From Podocnemis expansa (taxonomy: Eukaryota > Chordata > Testudines > Podocnemididae): a stretch of DNA of 64,000 bases. Below, piece by piece: positions 23,601 through 35,600 of this stretch (positions are counted from its first letter, which is position 1; the number at the start of each line of letters is the position of its first letter). The notes beneath the pieces were generated by a model. It did no database searches and was not told the origin of the DNA. It worked only from the letters and a program-made list of their open reading frames with translations. A program made the translations under genes and the position numbers. The stretch is from contig ML682130.1 of the NCBI GenBank assembly GCA_007922195.1, positions 41,199-105,198 of the forward strand, given 5' to 3'.

Positions 23601-26600
23601 GTCCCGGCACAGCCCAGTACCACAGGTGCAGGGCTCGCCCCGGTACCAATCACAGTCACCTCCAGCACCACAGGCTCATCATAGCCCGGTACCATCAGTG
23701 CAGGGCTCAGCCCGGCACCGACCACAGTCACCTCCGGCACCGCAGGCTCATCATAGCCCGGTACCATCGGTAAAAGGCTCACCCCAGTACTGACCACAGT
23801 CACTTCTGGCACCACAGGCTCATCATAGCCTGGTACCAATGGTGCAGGGCCTGTCTCAACCAGGCAGCCTTCTCTCCCCAGTTAAGGACTTACCTCGGGC
23901 TCGTTCAGGGTCACTCCCAATACCAACAACCGCGGAGGCAGTGGAAGCCACTCGGGCACTCCTCCTGCTGCCCACACCACCTTCCCCGACACCGGTTAGA
24001 AGGGGCAAACCGGCCTTTATATCCAAGGCCTGCGTCCATTGTGGGCGTCGCCGCTCTCCCTTGCCTCCAAGCTCTCCATCTTCCACTCCATTAGGCCCCG
24101 GTACCGTAGAGCCATCTCACAGCAACATATCAACTTGCCATCGCTGGTACCGCCCTTAGAATCGAGAGGTACTTCCCCTGCCTCAAGCCCAGAGGAAGGC
24201 CCATCAAAGGGCTCTAAGCGGCCCTGGCACCACCCCTCGGCACCGTCACCCTTCTGCTTCCACCCTCAAGAATGGTCCCCCCGTGGGACCCCTTCTCCTC
24301 TGTGGCGGACACCCGGTACCACTCTGTCCCCAGCACCAGGCTCATATACAGGCAACCTATCGGAGCACTATGATCTGTTGTGCTGTACCACAGCCTACCT
24401 AGGGATGGAGGTCCAGCCCTCTGATCCTCTCTCGGACACCCCATTCGGGCTGGTCTTCTCCTTGGCAGAGCCGCTTACGGTCCCTTTCCATTCAAGTGTC
24501 TAGGACCTGACATCCTCCCAATGGCAGAACCCAAGCTCTATCACCCTGGTGTCAGACACGGTGCGCCTCAAGTATAGGGTCCCCGAGTCGGACTTCCTCT
24601 CTCTCACCGACCACCCAGTCCCTCCTAGGAATGTGGTACAAATGGCACTAGGCCCAGGTGAGCCTTCTAGTGACCCCCTCTCTGCTTCAAGGGAAGCCAG
24701 GGAACTGGATCTCCTGGGACGCAAGGTCTACTCCTCCTCAGACTTCCAACTTCGGGTCGCAAATAATCAGGCCCTATCCAGCAGATACATGCTGAACGTG
24801 TGGGAATCAGTTGCAAAATTTAGACATTTGCTCCCACCAGAGGCCAAAGAGGTGTATGATGCATTCCTGGAGGAGGTAAGAATAGTTTCTCAGGATCTCC
24901 TCCTCTTAGCCTGGGACGCGGTCGATACAGGAACCAGCACCATGGTCTCGGCTGTGATCATCCACCGAGTGGCCTGGCTTAGGGAAGCCAGGGTGCCACT
25001 CGCTGCACAGCAGGCGGTGCTTGACCTGCCCTTCAGGGGTGACACTTTGTTTCCCCCCGAGTCCATAACCATGGTGGATACCGCACAGGACCCTAGAGAA
25101 GAGGTCAAATACCTTGGCCTCCTTCCATCGGGGCCCTTTCCTTCCCCCACATAAACTATATGGGGCGACAGACCGCTCCTCCCACTCGTCTCCCAGATGA
25201 GCCTGCGGCAGGGACTCAACCCCTCCCCACCATCCCTCAGTTCAATTCTGGGGTGTTTTGGAGCTTTTTGCTCCCTTTCCTCTCCTGCAAGGAAGGGAAC
25301 CTATCCCAATTGACTGTCCATAATTCCCATAACATCTGGGACATGACCATGGCTTCAGTCCACCATCAGAGAGAGTGGCTGACGCCCCTTCCCTCCCTTC
25401 CTTTAGTGAGTGAATGGGGAGTTCACTGGGGCCAACCCTGTGTTGATATCATGATCAGGGGTGAGTCAGTCTTTAGCCTTGCCCTCCAGTCTTGAAGAGG
25501 CACAGCCCATGTAACCAAAGTCCCTCTCAGTTATCAGGACATCCAAACTGCGGCCCAGTATCCAGACAATTCTTAGCCCTTACTACTCCTTGGGCTCTTA
25601 GCGGAGGAAGGGAACAAGAAAGCCCCCCCCCACATACACACACACCCTTCAGGTACTTCTCAACCGACAATTCCTTCTGTTCTCATAAGTTTTAAGGGTG
25701 GCCTTTGCTAAAGCCGAGGGACGCATCACATAGTAGCTCTAGCAACGACTACAGATGCTCCCTGTAAGCACAGACACATGCCCATCCAGACGCATGGAAC
25801 CGCCCCGCCTGCCCACCGCCCGTCCTATATCATGTAGGATCTACTTTCACACCCAGAATGGGGAGGGATCCCTTGGACACCTCCACCCTAACAAACCAGT
25901 CGGTATGCATGGTTAAGTTGGTCCTGGTGGGTCCTCAGCCATCTCTACGGTATGGAAAACACTTCTACCACCCCACCTGTTAGGTGGGAATATGATACTC
26001 GGTACTCTTTAACAGAGGGGGTTCTATGCCTCAGGGGAGGCCAAGGCAGAGCTGTTCAATCCTTGCCTTGCCCCTCACCCCCAGTGGGGGAGAGGGAAAA
26101 AAAAAAAACGATGGTAGACAACAGCTTCTTCCCCTTCTTCGGGACACTCTCCGTTTCTACCAGGACATCCCCGATTGGGAGTCCTTATCTAGGGCCCACC
26201 CTGCCAAGAAAGTGGTGGTGAAACCCTCCCTACCTCTCTCTCTCTCTACCCCTGAAGTAACAGCCTCTTTATGCCCAACCTGGAATCTACCAGATCATAG
26301 AGCCCAGGGGAGAGGAGACAATGCCTCTTCCCCAAACAGGTGAACAGAAGTGGAAGGAAACTCACCTTAGGTCTCCCAAACTAACTTCTAGCTAACCGCG
26401 GCACTAGCTCATTGACAAGCTTCATGCGCAACACTGGGTTCCACTCATGGCTGTCACTCTACCAGGATATACATAAATGACTTACCCTGGGTCACCTTGC
26501 TACCATGATCATTCATATCTGGGCCTGGGGCACTGCTACCCAGGCGTCCGGCAAACTTATTATGCCTTCCTTTGCGAAGCCTGAGGCTGAAAACCATTGG

Positions 26601-29600
26601 GTTACTTCTACATGATACCCTCACCAAAGGCAATTACCAAAGGCTGTTGTTCTTCCTTCGCTCACTGAGGGAGCTCAGGTTGACAAAAACAAAAACAAAA
26701 ACAAAAACAAAAAGAAGACCCGATTTCCGATCTGCACAGAAACTTGGAGGTCTGTTTCCCCCCTGTGTGGGATGCTGTCCTGGATAAGATAGCATGATAA
26801 GGATAAGCCACCCTTGTCAGATTTTCTAGAATCCAGGGTATTCCTGCAGAACCGTGGTTGACACTCTGCGAGTATCATACTTCCCAGGTGGTCTGGGAGG
26901 AGACCTTTCAATCCTCCTATAACCCATATCTTCCGGAAACGTAGTCCTCTCCTAATGAGTCCTTAACTCCGCACACACCTAGGTGCAGCATAGTTGGGGC
27001 AGATATCATTCCTGGCGGTGCCCCCGGACACACAAGGGTTTAAATCATTATATTCTAACCCCATAAGTCCTCTGGTCATCTCGACTAAGTGGCCAATCGG
27101 TGGCATTGGATTCCGTTGCCCTCGCCTTCCTTTTTCCTCATCCTCCCCCCTGTTCTCCAGGCAGTCTTCCTGGTGTCAGAATCCTGAGGTGGAACATACA
27201 GGTCAAGAGGAGGATCCTTTTCCGTGAGTCTTCATGCATACCAGGGTATTTACAGATACCAAGGTCAACAGCACTTCCTAAGGCCACCATGCCGCCTCAT
27301 AGGTGTTTAGTGGTCCAAAATGCCCCTTCCCATTGGCAACCCTCCAGGTTCCTACACTGTACACGACTGGAGGCTTGTACTGCACGCTCCTGGCCCAGGG
27401 ACATCTTGACCAATATGCCATGTGCTGCTCATCGCACCACCCCTGGCTTTTCTTTCTCATTTAACCAGCACAAAGTGTCTTTCCTTAGACCCTTCTCAAC
27501 TGAACTCAGTAGTCCTTGTTCCCTTACGCTTGCTGAGTACTTCAAATTCTTACACACTTTGGGCATGTGCCTTCGGGCCTCAATACGGTCAGTTCAAGGA
27601 ATAATGTTCATCCATTTTCTTGTTATCTGCATAGGCCACAGCCATCATGGCTAGTCCCGTAACCCTTTGGCTTCCAGCGCTTTCTCTTGTAGGTTCACAC
27701 TGGAGTGTCCTATGGCCAGACATTTACCCTCTGGCCCTCATACATTAAGTTATACCTTCGGGTAGAGCAACCAAACACATCTCCTTCATGTTAGTCGTGT
27801 TGCGTTGGTTCAACTCTGGTTTAAGGTGACGTTAGTCCATTCAGCCCATGCACGTTCTGCCTCGGCTGGATTGGATCTACCCCTGCTTTGGGTTGGCCCC
27901 ACGGTTGTTGGTTCTCCACTGCCAGGGCAGGGGCTTAGTTGGCCTCTTGGCTCCTGTTAGAACCTCATTCGCTGGGCTTTTTCCCATCTAGGGTGTTTTT
28001 GCTGTGCTGAAGGCAGAAGAGCCAACTCCACCCGCCATCCATCAGCATGGCTAGTAGTCACCCATTTCTGAATGTATCCAAGCAGTGCTTGAAGAAGAAT
28101 GGTGGGTTACTCACCAGTAACTGTCCTTTTTTGAGATGGGCTGCTCAGATCCATTCAGTTCCCTCCCCTCCATCTCTGCACATGGAGTTGGTGACTCCGA
28201 GGAACTGGGGGGGTCGGGAGGTGGCCATATATATAGCCACTGGCTGGTGTGGGGGGTGGTGGCCGCCTACCCTCTTCTGACAGGCTAGGACAAAAGTTTT
28301 CTGACCTATCCGGTGCTCTGGCATGGAGACACCTATTACTAAATGGATCCGAGCAGCCCATCTTGAAGAAGGACGGTTACTGGTGAGTAACCCACTGTTA
28401 CCTAGCCAAAGATCCCTGTGATGCCCAAAACCCAGTAAGCTTTGCTCATTGATGGGAATATTAGCCTGATTGACTCCAGGGGCATATAAGGGTGGCAGCT
28501 GAAAGGTGCTGTTTTGACCCAGCCTGCTCAAGATCCATAATCAAGCCTAGTTTTGTCCGGGACAGGGGCACATAAGGGTAGCAGCAGGGAAGTGCTGTGT
28601 GACCCAGCCTACTGAGTTCAGGGACATATAAGGGGTCAGCTGAGAGTGCTGATAGACCCGGTATGCTCAGATGCACCTTGTTAATTGATGAATGTGTATA
28701 TTGGGGTGGTTAGCTGGATTTGGGGGTTAGAAGAATCCAGTCCTGGGAAACTGAGGTCCTGCAAGGGATGCTCCACTGGGAGAGAGCTTGCAGAAGGGAG
28801 ACGTGAGCTCCATATAGAAACACAAGTGATACAAGCAGCACACTAATAGAATTACCATATTCCCCAAAGAGAAAGTAACCCTAGTAAATATGCATACCCC
28901 GAGTTGGTGGGCAAAGTTGGTAACAAAGGGCTACAGGGGAAGAACCTGGGAAGGGTCTAGGAGGAATGGTGAACAAAAAACCAACGTGACCTTCCAGGAC
29001 AATAATTAGGAGCAAAGGGTTAATGTGACCCCAGGATATATGTGTGTGTAGTGAGAAGACATAGGAGGGTGATTTTACATCAGCAGCCAAGCTGTAAAAT
29101 GACAGGGCTTGGACTCGTATCACGACAGGACTAGGAACTCACAAACAGGTCCCAAGTTCCAACTCTAATATTCTTTGATTCTATGCTGTGAGCCATCCCT
29201 AGAGTGCTTGCTCACCTGAGTCAGAGTGATTTGTGTGGCCAGAAGTGCATCTTGCACTCAACCCTGAGTCAAAACCCGGGCTTAGTGTGCAAGGTACACA
29301 CACACGCTCACAGTTCTACAGTGTCATGGGCCTAACCAGACAAAAGATTGACCTGTGAGCCTGGGAGTAGGCTAGTCAGCCCTGCAGTGCTGCCCCCACA
29401 CAATTCATGCAGCTGGATGTGGTTGCTTGGTAGTATGAGTCACCTGCCTCTCGCATCTCTCCATTGCATGGGAAGCTCAGCATGGTCTCCAGATCCCTCT
29501 TCAGAATCTCCAGACACTGCCTGAAACTCTCCTGGAGGGGGAGAAAGGTCTGGTTAGTGAACAGATCAGGGGCAAGCAACCTCCACCAAGCGTGCTAAAA

Positions 29601-32600
29601 GTGGTTCGCAAGCCTACTTGGAGTGGCATGCAACACCCTCTGTGGTGCCACAGAAATTGCCACTTGACACACAAGGCCATTCTGGGCAGCTTCCTTTGGG
29701 GGTTGCTGGAGCTCAGGGGGTCACCACCATGCCAATGCTTCACGCATGCCATGGAGAGACGCCAGCCAGAGCAGCTCCTCTTCTGTTCACAGAATGCCAC
29801 CACTAAGACAAACCACTCTGTGTGGCTTCTTTACACGGTGTGCCTGGGAAGCCCTGAGAGGAGCTGCTCAAGGCAGCTTCTTTCCATGGCATTCCTGGGG
29901 AAGCATGGTGCCAAGAGAAACTACTCTGGGTAACTTCTTTTCATGAGTGGCTCCTTTCGATGGCATAAATAGGAAGCACTTCCCCACTCCAGCCATGGCC
30001 CACGCTGAATTGTTCAGGTGGCCACTACCTTTTTTTGGTGGAGGGAACTGCCAGCATTGGCTTAGGGTTGGTGAGAAGGGGCCAGAACAAGGGTTGGCAA
30101 AGGTTGCCAACCCCTGGAACAGATCAGTCCTACTGAGTACAAGAGGCAGAGAGAGTTCCTGGGATCTCCAGCTGAGTGTACCATTCACAGGATATCAGGG
30201 ACAGGTTAGGGAATATCATCCACTTTTTCCTCCTGTCCCCTACTGGTTTCAATAGCACAGCCTTCATATTAGATATTGCCAGCCCAAGAATTCATTGCCA
30301 GTATGTTTCCTTTCCTATTCAGCCTAATGGGATCCTCAGAAGAAGGGAGACCTGTTGCCAAGACTCAGAAGTCTGAACTTAGCTCTCAAATCTGACACAA
30401 CTCCCTGGCTGACCCTCAGGACAAGTTCCCATAAAAGACCAGCTCCCATTTAGTAAGGGTCAGATTTTCAACCATGGCTGAGCTCTGTGACAACTTTGGG
30501 GGGAAAAAAATTCTGCAGGCCTCACTTCTGCAGGGGTAAAACAGGGATAATAATTCTTTGTCAATTGAGACTCAGGGCAGAGTCTGCTTCCCTCTGCATG
30601 TCTATCCAGCACTTTGAATGATGGACCTTTGGTACCAGCTGGGGCAGGGGCAGGGGCAGGGGCAAAGGCCATCTGTCACTGTGTGTTTGCGCAATGCCTG
30701 GCACAATGGGGTATTGATCTAAAGCAGTGGTTCCCAACCAGTGTGCCGCGGCACCACCCAAAGTGTGCCCCGAGAATCTGGGAGGGCTGGAGTTAGAGCT
30801 CCCTCCCTGATCAGCCCAGCCACGTGGGCTGTGCAGGGCTGGCAAAAACCTAGTAGGGCTAGAAGCCTAAGCACTTTTCACTCTTGGCTCATCAAGGCAA
30901 ACTATCATCAGGATCTGTGCTTCGTCTGAATTGCAGATTTCACCATTATCTGCCCATCACCTTTACATTGACATGCTAAAAAAGTAGGAGCAAGCAACAG
31001 ACAGCACAATAGTAGGAATTTTCCCTTGGGCTCAGCTTTTAATTCCTCAGTGTGGCCATTTATTCTGTCATTTTTCAATTTTGTGAAATATTGCCTTTTC
31101 CTTTTCTTTTTTTACCTGTTCTTTTGCCTTTTCCTTTGACTTTGTGACAATTTTTAGTTTGGCTTTGGTTAGATCAGTTTACCAGGTAGGTCCATATAGG
31201 CTGCTACATATAAATACAGTGCTGCCCTCTCAGATAATCATTACAGTTGTGTGTGATATCTGTGCTATATCATTTTTTTTGTAAGTAATTTTTTAGCTTC
31301 TTCTGTACTTACTATTTAATATTTTTGAGGGGGCAAGAGTCTTATAAACTTGAGTACTTCAGAGAATTTCACTGAAATTTGGTGTTTTTCATTTATAGCT
31401 ACACACTAAGAACCTATTTTTTACTTATTCTTATTTATTATCATTATCTGTATTAAATGTCTAGTGCACATAAACCCAAGCCTATATGAAACATTTGTAA
31501 GATTTGACTGCCAAAATTTTAAATGTAGTATTTGTTATTTTTGAGCCATCATTAATTTTACCGCTTTTTATTTATTAATTAATGCTCATACTTTGTAAAA
31601 ATTTTTAAAATGGTCATTTTAATTTTGTAGTTCAGCATTAGCTCATTTATGTTAAGTGAAAGATGATCAACTTACAAGCTTCATGATGGGAAGATCTTTA
31701 AAAATATCATACCCAAGAACAATATATGAGGTCCAAAGGGATAGTCATGTTAGTTCAGTTCAGCAAAACAAAACAGAAGTCCTGGGGGGTTGTGTGGGGT
31801 GGTTAGGGCTGCAGGGGGGGGACTGGGGCCACAGGGAAGGTAGCAGTGGGGGCCGATTGTGAGCCCTTTAGGGCTTTGAGGGGGGCTGCTGGGGGTTGTA
31901 GGGGACAGGGGGTATGTGTGTAGCAGAGGTGGCTGGAGTGGATGTGTAGCAGAGGGTGTGTAGCTGAGGTTGTGGGGTGGCTGTTTGGTTGGGGGGTGTA
32001 TCGGGGGGGGGGTGAGCTGGGGGCTGCAGGGATAATTCTGGCCCCTGCAGTGATGGGAGGGTCCATCACAGGCAGCAGAGGACTGGGGGAGAGGCGAACG
32101 GGACCCTCTGGGGTGGGAGGGAGCAGCAGTGGGGTGAGGATTTCCCTGGGTGGCAGGGCGCCACTGTGGAGAAAGAGGGGAGTGGGTGCTGCATCATGCT
32201 CCCCTGCTCTACCTTCCCACTCCCCAGGTTCCCCCCTGCCCCCCTCCAAGCCGCTCCTGTTCCCCCTTCCCCTCTCCTCTCTTGGCACCTTTGTGCTGTT
32301 CCCCACATGGCTGCCCTTGTCCTCTTTGGCCACCCCTGCCCAGGAGCGGTGCTACCATTCCTGGCGCCCCTCTGCAAGCAGAGCAGGTGCCAGCGCCCCC
32401 CTGCAATGCTTACCAGGCTTACTGGCTTGCGCCGGCCCTGCCCCTGTCCTGCTCTGCTCCCCACACTCACTCCTGCCACTGCAAATAACTCCTGACCTCC
32501 CCTGTCTTGCCATCCCTGCTCTGCTACCCCTACTACCCCACATAGCAGCATTTCCAAACCACTGTGCCACGGTTCATAAATATTCATGTTATTTTGAGCT

Positions 32601-35600
32601 AATCTGAATATTCATGAGTTTTTAATGGTGGTGTGCCTCAAAAAATTTGAAGGTATCAAGGTGTGCCACAGCAGAGAAAAGGTTGGGAACCACTGATCTA
32701 AAGTGAGGCTAAATGCTATTGTAATACACATAGTGATACTAACAAACTCAACCTTTGTTAATTTAATGTCATAACTTCTAGTTTTTTTCTACCCAACCCT
32801 CTCAAATAAAATTCCCCTTTTTCACCTCTCAGGCCCTCCCTTCTGTTGACACAGATTTTTGCTCTTTCACTCTTTCCTCACTACAATCCAATCCCTGCCA
32901 CACCCTGGTCTTTATGACAATGTTGCTGCAGACCTTATATATGCGCCTCCACTCTACAGTATTAACCTCCCTGTAATAGGAAGGCCTCAAAGGGAAAATT
33001 AAAAGTGCAATGCATATTGTGTCAGGGCCAGATTAAGGTTCCTGTGGGCCCAGGGCTCTGTGGTTTTGGGGGAACCCCTCCCCACCATGGTGGTGGTGGT
33101 GGCAGCAGCTAGCCTGGGAGTGGGGTGGGCCGGTACTGGGGCCCAGCAAATAGGCCAGTTATGGCGTTTGGCACTTGGGAGGCCAGCGTTAGCAGGGTCT
33201 GGCAGATTGGTCAGCTTCAGGAGTGGGGAGGCAGCTAATGACGTGGCAGTCCTCTGGTAGGCCACTGGAAACGCTATGGGCTGGCCAGCCTGGGCTTGAT
33301 TAATTTTTGGGGGTGGTGAGCAGTAGGGCTCCCCCACATCGCTCAGGGCCTGAGGCTGCAGCTTCTAAAGCCCCAGTATTAACCCAGACTTGGTGACAGC
33401 CCCTTAGGCCCGGATGGCTACATCTACATTGCAGAGCATTTTTGAAAAAAACTTAACTTCGAAAAAATTATTTTGAAATATATTCGGAATAATTATCTTG
33501 AAATAACTTTTTTAAAAAATGCTATTTTGGAAGAACAGTCTGGGGATGGCTCCTTGCCCCAAAATACCATGACTTTTTTTTTCAAAAGTGAAAGTCTACG
33601 CTCCACTTTCTTTTTTGAAAAAAAGAGGCAATGGAAGAGATAGGCAGGCTCTTTCGAAAAAAGCCTTTGCCATATTGCTTTCAAAAAGCAATGGCTTTTT
33701 TCAAAAAAGCTGTCTCAAAAAGGACTTTTTCTTTCAAAAAAGCTGTTGGGTTTAGCTTTTTCGAAAAAGCACACCAGTATCTCGAAATATCAAAGCCCTT
33801 TTTCATGAAGGCTAAAGCAGCTAGACCCCCCCCCCCATTCTGAACAGGGATGCTGGGGGACAGATCAGCAGCCGGGGAGGAGAAGCACCCCCAGTTCCCT
33901 GGCTGCGGAACAGGGAGTGCGACCCTGCCGGGGTTCCCTGGCTGCCCTGGCTGGGTCCGCAGCCTCCCTGGGGTTCCCTGGCTGCCCTGGAAGGGGCATC
34001 TCTCCCCAGGCAGGGAAACCTGTCTGGGGGGGGATCTATTAAGAATGAGAGAGTCTAATGTAGACTCTCTAACTCAAAATATTAATTCCTGCTTCATTTC
34101 GAAAAAGGAGTCTGATGAAGACACACTTTTTCAAATTTATTATTTCGAGTTAATATTGGCAAAGTTATCTCGAAATAGCTATTTTGAAATAACTTTGCCA
34201 GTGTAGACGTAGCCTGAGGGACTATTTGAGGCACAAGATGAAGAAATGGGGACAAGCACACAGCCTTTCTAGCTTTTGTTCCCAATCTCTTTGGGAATGT
34301 CTACACTAGGGGCTTAAGTCAGCTGAAGGAGGCTTAAGTCGATTTAAGGAATGCCCTGGCCACATTTGGAGTTCATTAAGTGGACTTTATGGGTTAAATC
34401 GACTTTATTAAGTCAGCTTAACACAATGTAGCCATTAAAGTCAACTTAATAAAGTTGACTTAGTGCAGTGGGGCCATTTAAGTCAACTTTATACAGTCGA
34501 CTGAAGCCAGAGGCACCCATTTAAAGTTGACTTTATTATGTTGACTTTAAATGGGTCCCCTAGCTTAAGTCAACTTTATAAATTTGACTTAATGCAATGT
34601 AGCCTCACTAAGTCGACTTAATAAGGTCTACTTGAAGTCGACTTTAAGTAGACCTTACTAAGTTGACTTAACTGAGCCCTTTAACGTAGACATAGCCATT
34701 GACATGAATTGTGAGCTGAAGAGAGATGGGATTGAAATGCACACACTGCAAAATTGGCCTAGAAAACAGCACAGAGGATCAGAGCAATTGGTTCACCCAG
34801 GGCCTGATATCCCCAACCTGGAGCAGACCAACTCATCTAGCACAGCATCCCCAATTCCTAACAACATGGATCATGCCAATGGGCCCATGTAGGCCAGTAT
34901 GTGGCCCTGCATAAACACATTTCCTTTCTCACTGCCTCAGATCAGATTCATGGGCCCAGCTAACTCAGGATGTTTCCCCTGCCCTACCTCTACACACACA
35001 CTCCCTGCCAAGTGAGATCACATCAGTAACAAAAACAAGGAGTCGTGTGGCACTTTAAGACTAACAGATTTATTTTTCGCATGAGCTTTCGTGGGAGAAA
35101 ATCCCACTTCGTCAGATGCTTCGAAGATGGGTGAACTTCGTCCATCTTCGAAGCATCTGACGAAGTGGGATTTTCTCCCACGAAAGCTCATGCGAAAAAT
35201 AAATCTGTTAGTCTTAAAGTGCCACACGACTCCTTGGTTTTTTTTCTGGACTAGACTAACAAGGCTATCCCTTTGGAAATTCACACCAGTAACCCCTCCC
35301 TGCTGCTCTGGATCAGATTCAGACCAGTTGGCCCATCTAGCCCAGGCATGTTGGAACAGGGAGACACAGCCCCCACTTTTTAAGAAAAGAAACGTCCCCC
35401 CTGATCTCTGCAGAGGTTTGTCCCCAGCAGCAGGCTGTCTGCAGGGAAAGGACAGGACTTCACTGGAGCTACTTCCAGCTCAGGGGCCAGGGGGAAAGGA
35501 TAATCCAGACTGCAGTCTCTGTGGGGCTCTTCCCTTCCCTTGTCTCCCCCACACCTCCCAGCAGCTGGAAGCAGCATCCCTCTCCCCACACAGCCCTAAA

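Larger units (their letters stand above)
22918..28408 (+). mobile_element. DIRS-type (tyrosine-recombinase class) retrotransposon, defective
   Basis: A terminal piece at 22918-23105 is the reverse complement of part of 28180-28375, giving inverted termini. A gag-like region (23384-25154) follows on the plus strand, with a segment like the LAP2-alpha/DIRS1 gag domain. No reverse transcriptase, RNase H or tyrosine recombinase frame can be read in 25200-27990, so the element is dead or has been replaced internally. It lies in a TRIM-like gene intron. The DIRS call rests on the gag resemblance and the terminal geometry. Confidence 0.65.

Noticed and set aside
23435..23839. 134-codon antisense repeat protein
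   Set aside because: A by-product of the 72-bp period in gag; no independent coding evidence.
31942..32607. 221-codon and overlapping frames in 31.9-32.6 kb
   Set aside because: They lie in the G-rich and C-rich interior of a hAT element with perfect ends and show no domain.
35037..35235. Possible microRNA gene or CRISPR-like array
   Set aside because: The hairpin is far longer than a microRNA precursor and is bounded by a retroposon target duplication. There is no spacer-repeat periodicity.
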